A program made the position numbers and the translations under genes. Shown in pieces: positions 11,011 through 21,479 of a stretch of DNA of 64,000 nt (positions are counted from its first letter, which is position 1; every line of letters begins with the position of its first letter). This DNA comes from Locusta migratoria (lineage: Eukaryota > Arthropoda > Insecta > Orthoptera > Acrididae), in the NCBI GenBank assembly GCA_026315105.1, contig CM048744.1, positions 360,655,168 to 360,719,167 on the forward strand. The letters run 5' to 3'. The notes beneath the pieces were generated by a model. The model was not told the DNA's origin. It saw only the letters and a list, made by a program, of their open reading frames with translations, and made no database searches.

Positions 11011-12279
11011 AGAGGGGCTGTATAGGGAGAGAGTGGCCAACCGGCCGGTGGCCGCCATGTTTTTACCAGACCGCGCGCGTGATGTTCATTTACATAGTGA
11101 CCAAGGCAGAAACGCAGCCACTTAACGATTGGCATAACGAATTAGTGCAACCCATTAGCCAAAAGCACATATTCTAGCTTACTAATCAGTACGTGGTTAA
11201 AACAATGCAATTCATCTATGTTTATACAGGGTTAACAAATATGTAAGCAAATAAGTCTCGTGAAGCATATTTTACGATGTTCTGCTAACCTCAACAGTTG
11301 CAAGTTGATTAATAAGAAAGAGAGGTATTTCCTGTAATGTGTCTCAAAGAAAGGATGCCACTTCAGATGTTTCTGTCTGCAAATCCATCGGTGACACTAG
11401 CCCACTATTATCACTTTCTGCTCACATATAGTGCATTGGTCTTATGCGTCTTATAACATTTTCCTATGCTGGGAAATAACAAAACGTCACTCTGTGCATA
11501 CTTTTAGAAACACAGTACCACAGAAAATCGGAAAATACCGATACCATCTCTACTGAACCTGCAGATGTAGACTCAAAATAGATAACTGAATATCTACAGC
11601 GAGTCAATAGACCCGCTCCCCTCCCTCTTTTTATCTTACACCCGTTAACCAATTATTATAAGATTGTGAAGCCAATGATACACAGCCAACCGTGCAGTGG
11701 GCGGGGAAGCATAAAATATTTACTTCACAGAGACAGGAATAGTTCTTTGGTTTCCATAAATCACCTTTATGGTAACCACTTTTTCGATTAACTTTCACAG
11801 ACCACTGTTTCCGTATATCCTCATTCCTTGGGAACACAAGCATCATAATTATAACAAACTTCACTTTAGTTTTTGCAGCCAACAGAGGAACAAAGAGGTA
11901 TTTTTTTGACTGTCCTTACTGATTGTGTAACACACATTATTAATAACACTCAGTAAACAATTTCAAATCAACATTTAATCTTAAAAATTCCCGCGAAGTT
12001 CTAAAGTTATCGCCATCGACCGACAAATAACACGTTAATTTACGTCCATAGAAGCGACAGAAGAGGTGCAAAAGTGCAGCAGTGCCTACTGTAATAAAAC
12101 CTGTAACAGACCATGAAATTCCTATCAGAAGTGATAAAGACCGTATACAGTAGATAAAAGCACACTGTAGCTATTCCCTCACATGTAAAGCGCGCCAAAT
12201 CTGGTAAAAACATGGCGTCCTGGGCTTTCAGCCAATCAGCGGCGGTTTCACGCTTGGTCACTCTCTCCCTATAAAGGCT
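11011..12279 (-). mobile_element. TIR DNA transposon carrying a THAP-domain relic (P-like candidate)
   Basis: Inverted ends: 'tatagggagagagtggccaa' (11021-11040) and 'gccgccatgtttttaccaga' (11051-11070) recur inverted at 12254-12273 and 12200-12220. Immediately outside both ends lies the direct repeat 'ctctagtgtcctct' (10997-11010, 12280-12293), a possible target duplication. It is longer than the 8 bp usual for P elements, and a third 'agtgtcctctagag' just upstream hints at insertion into a related sequence. The only recognisable coding content is a minus-strand THAP zinc-finger relic at 11721-11892. P-element transposases begin with a THAP domain, hence the tentative superfamily; no catalytic region was identified. 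Confidence 0.6.
11721..11892 (-). pseudogene. THAP zinc-finger relic of a transposase
   Basis: Reading leftwards from 11892, one frame gives 'CSSVGCKN', the C-x4-C start of a THAP (C2CH) finger. After a frame change, 'VFPRNEDIRKQWSVKVNR' and 'DLWKPKNYSCLCEV' supply the conserved F-P, the W of 'KQW', the P of 'WKP' and the third Cys. The expected final His ('CEVHF') reads Asn, so zinc binding is lost. Stop codons follow. THAP domains bind DNA specifically and sit at the N-terminus of P-type transposases, which agrees with its place inside the 11011-12279 inverted repeats. A host THAP gene relic is less likely because of that placement. Confidence 0.6.
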
Positions 12280-12293
12280 CTCTAGTGTCCTCT

Positions 12294-12685
12294 GCAGAGC
12301 GGCGCCTCCTAGCGGAGCTCTCGGAACAGCTTCTGGCCAGGCAGCCTGTTACCCATGTGACGTCACTGCCGCGCATGTTATGCGAGGCCTCGATGTTACG
12401 AGGTTGCGCTCTCAGGCCTGGGACTCGCCGCTGCCGCAGGTGTAACGGGCCGAGGTGTCCGCCAGGGAGTTGCAACAGGAGTGCAAGCTCCCAGAGCTCG
12501 TCACGAGCGGTTTTTGCCCCGTTACTGGGCAACAGGTCGTTGTACCATCAAAAGTAGTTGATTGTAGCGTATTTCTAGGTATAGGTTAGGCTTCCTAAAC
12601 TAAAAAATATATATATTAAATAAATATAATTAAAAAAGTGTGAGTTGTGCAACACTAACAGTACCAGGCAACACCATTGATATAG
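12294..12685. other. GC-rich stretch, no gene assigned
   Basis: 12294-12540 is visibly GC- and CpG-rich ('gccgctgccgcaggtg', 'gtgacgtcactgccgcgcat') and supports overlapping open frames on both strands with no recognisable domain. 12560-12680 is AT-rich. It could be a CpG-rich transposon flank or promoter-like DNA. Confidence 0.35.
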
Positions 12686-12757
12686 ATGTGGAGCAGGGCC
12701 GTCTCTAGGAGGGGGCGGCACGTTTTTGGGGGCAACAAGTTCCTGAATTTTTATGTA

Positions 12758-13460
12758 CGAGGTACGTCCAGAAAGTAAGTTCCGTTTGGTTATATAAAAC
12801 AAACGTGTACAGATACAGAAAAAATATTTATTGTACAAAAATCTACAACTGTTAAACTACTTTCCTACATAGCTGCCGAAATTTTGTAGGCACTTGTCAT
12901 AGCGTGGCACAAGTTTCTGTATGCCTTCTTCATAGAAGGTTGCCGACTGTGTATTCAGCCATGTGGTAGCATGTTCTTTCAGCTCGTCATCGTTGAAGTG
13001 TTGACAGGACAAATTTTAGGTGTAAGAAGAGGATTTCCATCAAAAGGTGGTGTTTGTTTCCACGATAGTGCCCGACCTCATGTGGCGAATGTGACCAAAC
13101 AACTCTTACGGGAATTTCACTGGGACGTGTTTGATCATCATACCTACAGCCCGGGCCCCGCTCCTGGCCATTTTCACCTCTTCTTACACCTAAAAATCTG
13201 TCCTTGGTGGTCAACACTTCGACGATGATGATGAGCTGAAAGAACATGCTACCACATGGTTGAATACACAGGCGGCAACCTTCTATGAAGAAGGCATACA
13301 GAAACTTGTGTCTCGCTATGACAAGTGCCTACAAAATTTCGGCAGCTATGTAGAAAAGTAGTTTAACAGTTGTAAATTTTTGTACAATAAATATTTTTTC
13401 TGTTTCTGTACACGTTTGTTTTATATAACCAAACGGAACTTACTTTCTGGACGTACCTCG
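12758..13460. mobile_element. Palindromic (foldback) mariner derivative
   Basis: Bounded by TA at 12756-12757 and 13461-13462, with ends 'cgaggtacgtccagaaagta' and its inverse. Unlike a normal mariner (TIRs of about 30 bp) the arms are about 275 bp (12758-13033 and 13177-13460), and both correspond to the 3' end of the transposase gene, including its C-terminal codons and 'aataaatatttttt' 3' UTR. The spacer 13034-13176 carries the catalytic segment. The TIR matches the deleted mariner at 17626-18325 ('cgaggcgcgtccagaaagta'), so the two are one family; both are about 700 bp, where an autonomous mariner is about 1.3 kb. Confidence 0.85.
13033..13369 (+). pseudogene. Mariner transposase C-terminal half (dead)
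   Basis: 'VCFHDSARPHVANVTKQLL' carries the second catalytic Asp of the mariner D,D34D triad. The third-Asp region, normally 'YSPDLAPSD', reads 'YSPGPAPGH', so the catalytic Asp is gone. One frame change later the C-terminus 'FDDDDELKEH', 'FYEEGIQKLVSRYDKCL' and 'FGSYVEK' runs to a stop at 13367-13369. The N-terminal helix-turn-helix half is absent, replaced by the inverted second copy of the 3' end. It cannot encode a working transposase. Confidence 0.85.
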
Positions 13461-13462
13461 TA

Positions 13463-14729
13463 GTCCGAGAGGTTAAGTTAAACAAGACACTGAAAAGTGA
13501 AAGTGTCATTTAGAAATGTGAAAATAAGTTGGAGATAAATTTTTTCACATTGATACAGACAGCAGTGATATGCGTCATCCTACAAACAAAATAAACATTC
13601 AAGGTTAGTACGTAGAAGCTTGAGCCATTGTGTTCGGCAGCGTTCGGCCGCTTCCGCGTGACGTCACTGTCGATCGTGAGAAGCGGTAGAAGGGCGAGGC
13701 GTGTTCTTGCGTTCGACTACGGCAGTGTTCCGTTTAACAAACATTAATTTAAGAACAGGTGGGATATAAGCATAAACTAAAACTAACATAATGCTACTGT
13801 TTACTACGGCTAGAAAACTTACACGATTTCTAGTAATGAAAACTGCATATTACGGCCTCCTTGACCCATGAATAATGTCATCTGTACACATTGTTAGAGT
13901 CTGTAATGAAAGAATTTCCTCATTTGTAATAGTTAAAGATTAATTAAATACCTACTACATGATATAAAATGGAAGGGCTATTAGAAAAAATCACAATATT
14001 TCATTGTAAATTAGGCGTTGCCGTACTAAGTAAAAATGTTATCTTATTTGATTTGATGTAAAATAACTTATTGATTTCCTTTTGATGGCAGCCAAAGTCC
14101 TTGACTTATATTGTATTCTTGTTACTTTCGCTCAAAAACATGTTCCACACGTAGAACACCACTGGTTGTTGGCTTGCATCCATAACGGTATCGTGAAATA
14201 AGTAAAATATGATTATACTTTTTCAGTTATTTGCATAGTGTAGATTTGTTATAGAGTATGCCTACATTTGTTTTGAATAGTGATGAAATAGGTTGACATT
14301 AATGTCATCTGCCTGTGCAAACTCATTGTTGGAGGCTTCGCGTAGTACACTACCTTTTTTTATTGTTCCCTGAGATATTTTTAATTTGGTTAATTGATTG
14401 TATCTGTATGGACAGTAGCAACAGTAGATTATATCGCTTATATTTATCTTTTTACCTCCCGGTCCTAGTTCAGTGGGTAGTGAACAGGCATCCTATTTTC
14501 TTGTCTAATTATAAGCTGCGACGAGTATGTGCCGCCTATACCAAGTGGTTTCGCGGAACTTATGACTTACACAGCAATTAGTCGGTAAAATGGTCCACCT
14601 CTACTCAAGGAACTAGAAAAAGTGAATAGATTTTAGTTTTATGCTTTGCCGCTGACCTAAATTAATCTTCGTGGACATATTAATTTTGAATTTATGGCTT
14701 AGATGTAAATGGAACACTGAAGCTGCTGA
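13463..14729. other. No gene recognised
   Basis: 13610-13740 is CpG-rich ('ttcggccgcttccgcgtgacgt'); the rest is AT-rich. Candidate interior of the hAT-like shell, without coding signal. Confidence 0.4.
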
Positions 14730-15596
14730 GATTGGATTGAGGAATTCCTAGATAACAGAAAGCAGCAGGAGATTCTCAATGGAGAGAAGTCTTCCGAAGT
14801 AGGAGTTTTGTCAGGTGTGCCACAGGGGAGTGTCGTGAGTCCGTTGCTGTTCACGATATATATAAATGACCTTCCGGATAACATCGGAAGTTCACTGAGG
14901 CTTTTTGCGGATGATGCTGTAGTATATAGAGAGGTTGTAACAATGGAAAATTGTATTGAGATGCAGGAGGATCTGCATAGAATTGACGCATGGTGCAGGA
15001 AATGGCAATTAAATCTCAATGCAGACAAGTGTAATGTGCTGCGAATACACAGAAAGAAAGATCCTTTATCATTTAGTTACACTATAGCATATCAGCAACT
15101 GGAAGCAGTTAATTCCATAAAGTATCTGGGAGTAGTCATTAGAAGGGACTTAAAATGGAGCGACCATATAAAATCAATCGTTGGTAAAGCAGATGCCAGA
15201 CTTAGATTCATTGGAAGAATACTAAGGAAATGCAGTCCGAAAACAAAGGAAGTAGGTTGCAGTACACTTGTTCGCCCACAGCTTGAATACTGCTCACCGG
15301 TGTGGGATCCGTACCAGGTGGGATTGATTGAGGAAGTAGAGAAGATTCAACGGAGAGCAGCGCGCTTTGTTACAGGATCATTTGGTAATCGTGAAAGCGT
15401 TACGGAGATGACTGCTAAACTCCAGTGGAAGACTCTGCAGGAGAGACGCTCTGTCGCTCGGTATGGGCTTTTGTCGAAGTTTCGAGAACATGACTTTACC
15501 AAGGAGTCTAGCAGCATATTGCTCCCTCCTACGTATATCTCGCGAAGAGATCACGAGGATAAAATCAGAGAGATCAGAGTCCACACAGAGATATAG
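14730..15596 (+). pseudogene. CR1-like LINE reverse transcriptase, C-terminal two thirds, open frame
   Basis: An open frame of about 288 codons follows a stop at 14727-14729. In order: 'WIEEFLDNRKQQ', the RT motif 'SGVPQGSVVSPLLFTIYIND', the active-site 'LFADDAVVY', 'WQLNLNADKCNVLRI', 'IKYLGVVIRRDLKWSDHI', and the thumb/tail 'LEYCSPVWDPYQ' and 'IQRRAARFVTG'. FADD is the polymerase catalytic motif and is intact. The upstream fingers region and endonuclease are missing (5' truncation), and it stops short of the usual 'FFP..I.EWN' end. Paralogues on the minus strand lie at 22.7-24.1, 37.7 and 43.6-44.7 kb. Clade (CR1 versus another Jockey-group LINE) is by resemblance only. Confidence 0.85.
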
Positions 15597-15772
15597 ATGA
15601 TCTTAAAGACATTTTCACGACAAAGAGACGTATGAGTGTAATATGTGAAAATAAGACGCCATACATGAGTAAAGATGACGAATTCGAAAAATGCCTGGGG
15701 GAGGGGAGGGGGGCGGTGCTTGAAATTTTTGCAGGGGGCGGCAAAATCCCTGTTGCCGGCCCTGATGTGCAC

Positions 15773-16349
15773 TAAGAACTTCGATGTCGATGGTGTGCAC
15801 ATTAACAAAATTATATTGACACGAGACCACGTGCTCTGGATGCCTCACTATACACTCCCTGGCAAACCGATGTTATGGAATGCTTCTGACTGTTTCGAGG
15901 CGACCTGCCTTCGCGTGTAATGATAACTGGCAAGTGTGGACGAGATAGTGTTGTGATATGGGTGCTGGCGTGGCGAACAAAGTGGCGCCACTTGACTGGC
16001 GCACCTCCTCCCCTTCCCCCTCCTTCAGAAGCACATCAGGACCAGTTGAATCTGAGATCACAATACGCGAGCTTCTAAAGGCGTTCGCAGTGAGGATTCG
16101 AGATACTCCCCTCAGGATTTATGTTTCTGAAAACCAGACGTCAAACTCGCGCTGACCAACAGAGATGATTGAACGGAGTTCCTCGATATTTCTCAGAGCT
16201 ACTCAATTGCCAGGAGCTCCCATCAAGCTGGCCCATAGACACTGCTGCAAAGGTAAACCTAGAATCACCACCACCTACGAAAGAAGAAATCCACAGACCC
16301 ATCTGATCTTACGAGATGACACAGTAGAAGTAATAAAATTCTCTCCACC
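15773..16349. other. No gene recognised
   Basis: Mixed-composition DNA with short open frames on both strands but no domain or repeat signature. Confidence 0.4.
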
Positions 16350-16351
16350 AT

Positions 16352-16619
16352 AGGCGGATCCAAAGAGGGGAGGGGCGAAGGTTCGTTCGCCTCCCCCCAC
16401 CCTCCAGCAGCAGAATTCTTTTCTAAAGAATGCGAAGCTAGCATGATATCACTACACTGAGTCTTAAAAACTGTGAGGCTTTTGTTTGATTGGGCGTGGG
16501 GTAAAAAGTGGTGGCCGGTACCACAGTCTTTCTACTGACGCAGAGTTTAGCTGACGATCAGAATTCTTTCACTGCCACCCCCCCCCCCCTTTCAACAGGC
16601 CGCCTGGAACCCGCCCCTG
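16352..16619. mobile_element. Possible short hAT-like non-autonomous element
   Basis: Left 'cataggcggatccaaagagg' resembles the inverse of the right end ('caggggcgggttccaggcgg'). Purine/pyrimidine-rich subterminal blocks ('ccccccaccctcc', 'cccccccccccctt') lie inside. Flanking octamers agree only at 5 of 8, so the boundaries are weak. Confidence 0.3.
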
Positions 16620-16649
16620 CCGTCAACCGATGTGACTAAGAGACAGACA

Positions 16650-17625
16650 AGTCCAAAACAGTATACAATAACAAGGTGCTTTAAACTACTTAGTAAAACT
16701 GTGCATCAATTAACGGTAAACAGTTTGAAAGGATACATTATTTGTCTCAATTTGTCTGGCATAAACAATTTGAAAGACTAAGAAATTTACCAAACCCAAG
16801 ACAATATACAGTACTTTAGTAAAACTGTGCATCAGTTGACGCTAAGCAATTTGAAAAGATAAATGTATCCATTAATTAAAAAAGAACAGAAAATGAGGCA
16901 ATCTTCCATAAAACCCTGCAAGCCACGTGTTTTTGACTAGTCGGTTTTAGAAAACAGCAAGAGTACAAATGGCTTGAAGCTTTTACCGAAGCCAGTTACA
17001 CCATATGAAATAGGGGTGACACACTTACCAAATTAAAACAAGGCAGACAAATTTAAAAGAGTTACAATAACAATAACAATTACAATGAAGTGTAACACAA
17101 TTCAGTGTAACTGATTTAAAGCAGGTTGGGTATGCCTCAATAAAATCTCTGCAGGTAACACGTGTCTCTGACCAGTTGGTATAGAAAACAGTTTTAGTAA
17201 TTAAGCTGCACGAGCACAGCGCAATGGCGAGGAAGGTATACAAACAATGAGGTGACTTACAAGGAAATTTAGGGTGTAGAAAGGAAAGTTTACAGAATAA
17301 GCAGTTCAAGAAGGGACTTTAAGCCTCATACACGGAACATCACGCAAAAAAAGAAAAAAAAAGTAGCTAATTACTTCTACGGGTAGGCAACTCACCCCGC
17401 AGAAGGAAAGAATTCTGCCAAACAACATCCGACCGGTTCCCCGAACAGCTGATGAGGACATGGAAGGGCACTAATCAGGATTCCCCAATGACACTTAGCA
17501 ATATATAAATTTCAAAAGGTAATGCCCTACCCAAGCCAAGGGCCAAATGATCTCCGCAACACGAAGAGAATAAACGGAAGCAGAATTGCAGCCACTGACA
17601 ACAACAAGCAGAAAACCAGAACATA
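16650..17625. other. No gene; local imperfect duplication
   Basis: 'ttagtaaaactgtgcatcaR' with 'aayRgtttgaaaRgata' occurs near 16690-16735 and again at 16813-16862, an old local duplication. The remaining sequence, including 17025-17330, has no recognisable coding signal. Confidence 0.45.
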
Positions 17626-18325
17626 CGAGGCGCGTCCAGAAAGTAAGCTCCGTTTCAATTTATCTCCACTGCAGCGCTGCGATTGCAGTTCCGCACATAC
17701 GCTGAAGACGATGTGTATCAAGGAGAAGAACGTGCGCCATTTGGAAATCGCTGTCAGTTACGTACGCTTTGTTGTGCTTGTTTGAAATGTCGGCGTTGAT
17801 TGAAAATCCGCCGCCTGTGAGATCAGGTCGGTGATTCGTTTTCTGAATGCGAGGAAAGTGAAACCAGGTGAAATTTATCGGCAAATTTGCGATGTTTACG
17901 GACCAAATGCGATGAGTGATTCGATGGTGAGAAGATGGGTCCGACAGTTGAATGGCGGGCGTAGTGATGTGCACGATGAAGAACGAAGTGAGCGTCCATC
18001 TTTGGTTACAGAAAAACTGGTTCACGCGATTGATGACTTTAATCTGTTCTTACATCTCAAGTATTTCTTTGGCGGTCATCACTTCACCAATGACGACGAG
18101 CTGAAAGAAACTGTTTTCAACTGGTTGAAGACACAGGCGGCAGATTTCTATGAAGAATGTATACAAAACCTGGTGCCACGCTATAACAAATGCCTGCATA
18201 ATTTCGGCAGTTATGTGGAAAAGTAGTTTAAGAGTTGTAGAATTTTGTGCAATAAAAATTTCTTCTGTGTCTGTGTACAATTTCATTTTATTACCAAACG
18301 GAACTTACTTTCTGGACGCGCCTCG
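17626..18325 (+). mobile_element. Internally deleted mariner element
   Basis: Flanking TA at 17624-17625 and 18326-18327. TIRs 'cgaggcgcgtccagaaagta' (17626-) and its inverse (to 18325) extend to about 30 bp with one mismatch. The 700-bp element has lost about half of the usual 1.3 kb: the transposase N-terminus is joined directly to its C-terminus. Same TIR family as 12758-13460. Confidence 0.92.
17788..18226 (+). pseudogene. Mariner transposase, internal deletion
   Basis: An ATG at 17788 begins 'MSALIENPP'; a one-base shift near 17818 then leads to 'VIRFLNARKVKPGEIYRQIC', 'MSDSMVRRWVRQLNGGR' and 'HDEERSERPSL', the mariner N-terminal helix-turn-helix region and its linker. After 'KLVHAIDD' the frame passes straight into the C-terminal 'FNLFLHLKYFFGG', 'DDELKETVFNWL', 'YEECIQNLVPRYNKCL' and 'FGSYVEK', stop at 18224-18226. 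The whole D,D34D catalytic core is deleted. Such a copy could still bind TIRs if expressed but cannot cut. Confidence 0.92.
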
Positions 18326-18327
18326 TA

Positions 18328-18823
18328 GATGCAAGACGTAGAAGAAGAATACCTCTGGGGACGGCTTTCAACCTTAGCAAAGCACATAACAAGAGCAAGT
18401 TAACACAACTACAATAAACTCGAAGAACAACCGCTCATAATTGTACTGGCTTCCTGACTGTCGAACGTTCCACAAGGAGAAGCACTAACAGACGAACCCC
18501 TAAGTTGGAAAGGTCTAATGCCAAGAGTGTCGAAAAATTCGGGGAGATGAGATGAAAACTTCACCAGAATAACTGCTCAACTGCTCATGAGCTACGGCAA
18601 TGATCACCTTAAACTTGCGGTCCACATGCTCCGGGGGACAGGGTTGCGGCCGAAGTAGCTGTCGAGATACATAAACAGCCGGGCCGGACAACGACGTGCT
18701 CACGGCCCTCCAAGTTTACAGCGCGCGCCAGACTATTTCACTGGGGCCTCTCCTAAACCCTGCTACTCTCTCGAACAACCTAGCGCGACCAGCGCGCGAA
18801 AGACACACTGCCGGCACACCCAC
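18328..18823. other. No gene recognised
   Basis: GC-rich towards the right ('cagcgcgcgccagac', 'gcgcgaccagcgcgcg' at 18720-18800). No domain, TIR or SINE head. Confidence 0.4.
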
Positions 18824-18834
18824 CAAACTGCAGA

Positions 18835-19027
18835 CTGCCACGGTGCAGTAGCCGAGCGGTCTAAGGCGCCTCTCTGCGGAGCGCACGGTGGCTCGCCGTC
18901 GGAGGTTCGAGTCCTCCGTGGGGCATGTGTGTGTGTGTTGTTCTTAGGTTAGTTTACATTAGTTTAAGTAGTTTGTAAGCTACGGACTGATCACAACGCA
19001 GTTTGGTCCGATAGATTTACAAACAAA
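18835..19027 (+). mobile_element. tRNA-derived SINE, family 2, full length, 11-bp target duplication
   Basis: Head 'agtagccgagcggtctaagg' (A box) and 'ggttcgagtcctcc' (B box) enclose a long variable-arm-like segment, as in a Ser/Leu-type tRNA. The body contains 'tgtgtgtgtgttgttc', 'agtttgtaagctacggactg' and 'cgatagatttacaaac'. Direct repeats 'caaactgcaga' at 18824-18834 and 19028-19038 are an exact target-site duplication. Confidence 0.93.
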
Positions 19028-19233
19028 CAAACTGCAGAGTCACTCACTGCCGTCGAACTCCCCCATGCCTTGCCACTGCCACTGCCTTGCAAACATACTT
19101 GAGCTCTATGTTGCGTATTTAAGCATAATGTGCTATTCCTGCTGAGCCTCCGATATTGGTTAAGGTAACCTCTCTGTGTGGATTGTTCTGTCGTTTCGTG
19201 ATGATCATGCCTCCTGGATTTACTACAAGGAGG

Positions 19234-19539
19234 TTACTCCTGCAGCAGATCAGGCCAACGCGTTGTCAGCCTGAAGTGGTGTTGTCGGCCCAGGTTCCTG
19301 AGGAGCCGATTGCGGGAGTTGCCGGGTTGTTCGTAAAACTGTCGGGCCATCTGACGGATTCTCTCCTGAAGAGGTTTGATCCTGGTGTCTTCTTGTAGGA
19401 GGAGCGTCGGGTATATCCTGTTAAGTCGCAGCACGAGTTTGAACGCGTGGTTCTGCACCCATTGCAGCATCTCCACGTGAGAGTCTGCGGCGTTTCCCCA
19501 CAACTCAGCCGCGTACTCCAACAGTGGACAGACAGACAA
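19234..19539 (-). pseudogene. Jockey-like LINE C-terminal tail
   Basis: Open for about 100 codons: 'PLLEYAAELWGNAADSHVEM' and 'LQWVQNHAFKLVLRL' match the 'LEYA.P.W......H...LQ..QN..LR' thumb/tail found after Jockey RT domains, followed by 'IKPLQERIRQMARQFYEQ'. Between this piece and the RT (19540-19838) the coding trace ('RRILPRHLQ', 'AKYLGVTLDRRL') continues in other frames. Confidence 0.75.
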
Positions 19540-19838
19540 CTGCTAGATAAGCGCGATGCCGTGTTGTGGTGGCAGGGATGACCAAGGGTTTAGCAGGGGC
19601 TACAAGGCGCGAAGGCATCCCAGCGCTCTACACCGACGTGAGGCAGCTACGTGAGTCTTCTGTCGAGTGTGACCCCGAGATATTTAGCCATCGATCTCCA
19701 CGGAATGGGGCCTCCCGCAATGGTGACTTGCTGTAAATGGCGTGGCAGTATTCTTCGAGTGAATACGACTGCCTGGCTCTAGGAAGCATTGAACTTTAGG
19801 CGCCATTAAGTGGCTGAGTTACCCAGTGCGTCTCAGGC

Positions 19839-20400
19839 CTACTGCAGGCGTCTACTCATGAGGTGAATATTCGTGCTCCTGGTAAATAGGGCCTCGTCAT
19901 CTGCGTAGAGCGCCAGTTCGACCCGTGCAATTCCAGGTGCATCAGCTGTAAACAGATAATAGAGCAGAGGACCTAGTACTGACCCCTGTGGTACTCCTAC
20001 TCGTATGGGTCTGACTGTCGATTTTTCGTTGTCAATGCTGACGTGAAAGGTCCGTTCGGTGAGGTAAGACTTCAGAAGGACCAGGTGAGACGTCGGGATC
20101 CACTGCACAAAGACTTTATACACAGGACTTTATACACAGGGCTATCAGGCCACACGGAGTCAAAAGCCTTCGAGACATCGAGGAATACTACCCCAAGGCA
20201 CTCCCTTATCTCCAAAGTCCTCATGGCCGCCTCGACGAGCCGTAAAAGCTGGTGGGACGTTGAATGACCGCTCCTGAATTCAAACTGCTCGTCTGCACCA
20301 TTCTCCAAGCGCTCCCATCATAGGGGTTTAGAGTGAAGACAAGATCTGCCCACTCTTGGTTCCTATGGGCCTCTACGGCCGCCTTGATATCTCGTCGCTT
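19839..20400 (-). pseudogene. Jockey-like LINE reverse transcriptase
   Basis: Two overlapping frames give the RT motifs in order: 'EQFEFRSGHSTSHQLLRLVE', 'GVVFLDVSKAFDSVW' (catalytic Asp of motif A), 'RVGVPQGSVLGPLLYYLF', and 'LALYADDEALF' with the YADD catalytic centre intact. A frame shift near 20100 lies beside a small duplication of 'gactttatacacag' (about 20112-20141), which could itself have caused the shift. Confidence 0.85.
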
Positions 20401-20454
20401 CCTATTGACTCGGAGCTTCGTTTCCGTTTTGGTGGCTAAAATGTGTGGCGGAAG

Positions 20455-21275
20455 TTATCGATAGAAGTCACTTTGCCGCTGTGTTCTCCTTGGCGTGGCT
20501 GAATCTGCTGCTCGGATGATTTTCCGTTTCAGGAAGGCGAGACTGGCATTTGACCCCACTTGACCTGGGTCAGGAGCATCATGCGTGTTGGCCAGAAGCT
20601 CTTCGTGAAAGCATTCGATGTTCATCCTCCTATAGTTGGGTCGACTATCGAGTTGAGCTTCGCCAATCACGTCCTCTGCGAAGATCAGTGGGACATGATC
20701 AAACGACAGAACGTTTGGATTCCTTTCAGTATAGCGATATCCATACATCAGGAAGGCCTCGTTAGGAAAATATGTTGGATCGTATGGTCCCAAGGCAATT
20801 GCACCGTTCCTCTCAGCAACTTCTATAAGACGTCTACCGTTATTATTTGTGAGGCGAGAGTTCCAGTGGGTGTGCTTTGCATTGAAATCGCTGGCTACGA
20901 AGATTCTGCTAACTATGGACAGAAGCACATCGAAGTCTGTTTGGTGAAGGACTCCTTTGGGTTGGCGGTAACTTGCAATAAATAAGTCATGCATTGGTGT
21001 GTAATGCCACTCCGGTTGCTTCCACCTTGGAGAGTGCAGACAGCTGTACTTCATAATGATGGAGAGAGGGCTTGATGCAGTCTGCAGTGCCACCCTTGTA
21101 AGTGAGTCTGTCATTTCGGTAACACCTGCAGTTGTCAGCCTTCACGTTTACTCCTGGCTTTAGGTGGATTTGATTGGTCAAACACATATCGATAGCTTCT
21201 TCGTGTAGGAAATTCCGCAACTCTCCTTGCTGAGGGGAGAGTCTGTTGGCGTTGAAAGGACAAACGACCCCCTTG
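20455..21275 (-). pseudogene. Jockey-like LINE endonuclease domain and linker
   Basis: From 21275 leftwards: 'NANRLSPQQGELRNFLHEEA' then 'IDMCLTNQIHLKP' (EEP N-terminal strands; the usual 'SETHL' Glu is replaced by Gln). In the next frame 'VASDFNAKHTHWNSRLTNNN' (metal/phosphate loop, D-N-H-W) and 'SFDHVPLIF' (the S/D-H catalytic end, with the residue before Asp changed). About 220 codons of the second frame are uninterrupted. Confidence 0.85.
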
Positions 21276-21479
21276 CCTCGCGCACGCGCCGTCAGATGTA
21301 CCCGCCGATCGCGACAACTAGCGCCAGCCGCAAGACAGATGACAAACGAAAACTAGCCACGCCACCCACGGTGAAGAAACGAAGAGATATCGATACGCGA
21401 GTCGGAGCGAAGCAACTGGCGCCAGTAGAAGTGTATCGAACCGGCACGGCTCAACATCTTTAGACTCATCAACAACAGG

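Larger units (their letters stand above)
12694..15764. mobile_element. Candidate hAT-like element shell, nested insertions inside
   Basis: Left end 'cagggccgtctctaggag' with 'gggggcggca' and right end (reverse) 'cagggccggcaacaggg' with 'ccgccccctgc' share the 'cagggccg' start typical of hAT TIRs. Flanking octamers 'atgtggag' (12686-12693) and 'atgtgcac' (15765-15772) agree at 6 of 8 positions, as a decayed 8-bp duplication would. The interior holds the palindromic mariner and a LINE RT fragment; no hAT transposase was seen. The pairing is inference. Confidence 0.35.
19150..21290 (-). mobile_element. Jockey-like LINE, nearly full coding span but broken
   Basis: Minus-strand element whose pieces are in canonical order from right to left: apurinic-type endonuclease (21275-20455), linker, reverse transcriptase (20400-19839), C-terminal tail (19539-19230). 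Several frame changes and stops separate the pieces, so it is inactive. It is the longest single LINE in the window. Its right neighbour (21480-) is a different LINE on the opposite strand. Confidence 0.85.

Noticed and set aside
12285..12557. Two overlapping frames on opposite strands (90 and 87 codons)
   Set aside because: GC-rich composition effect, no recognisable domain.
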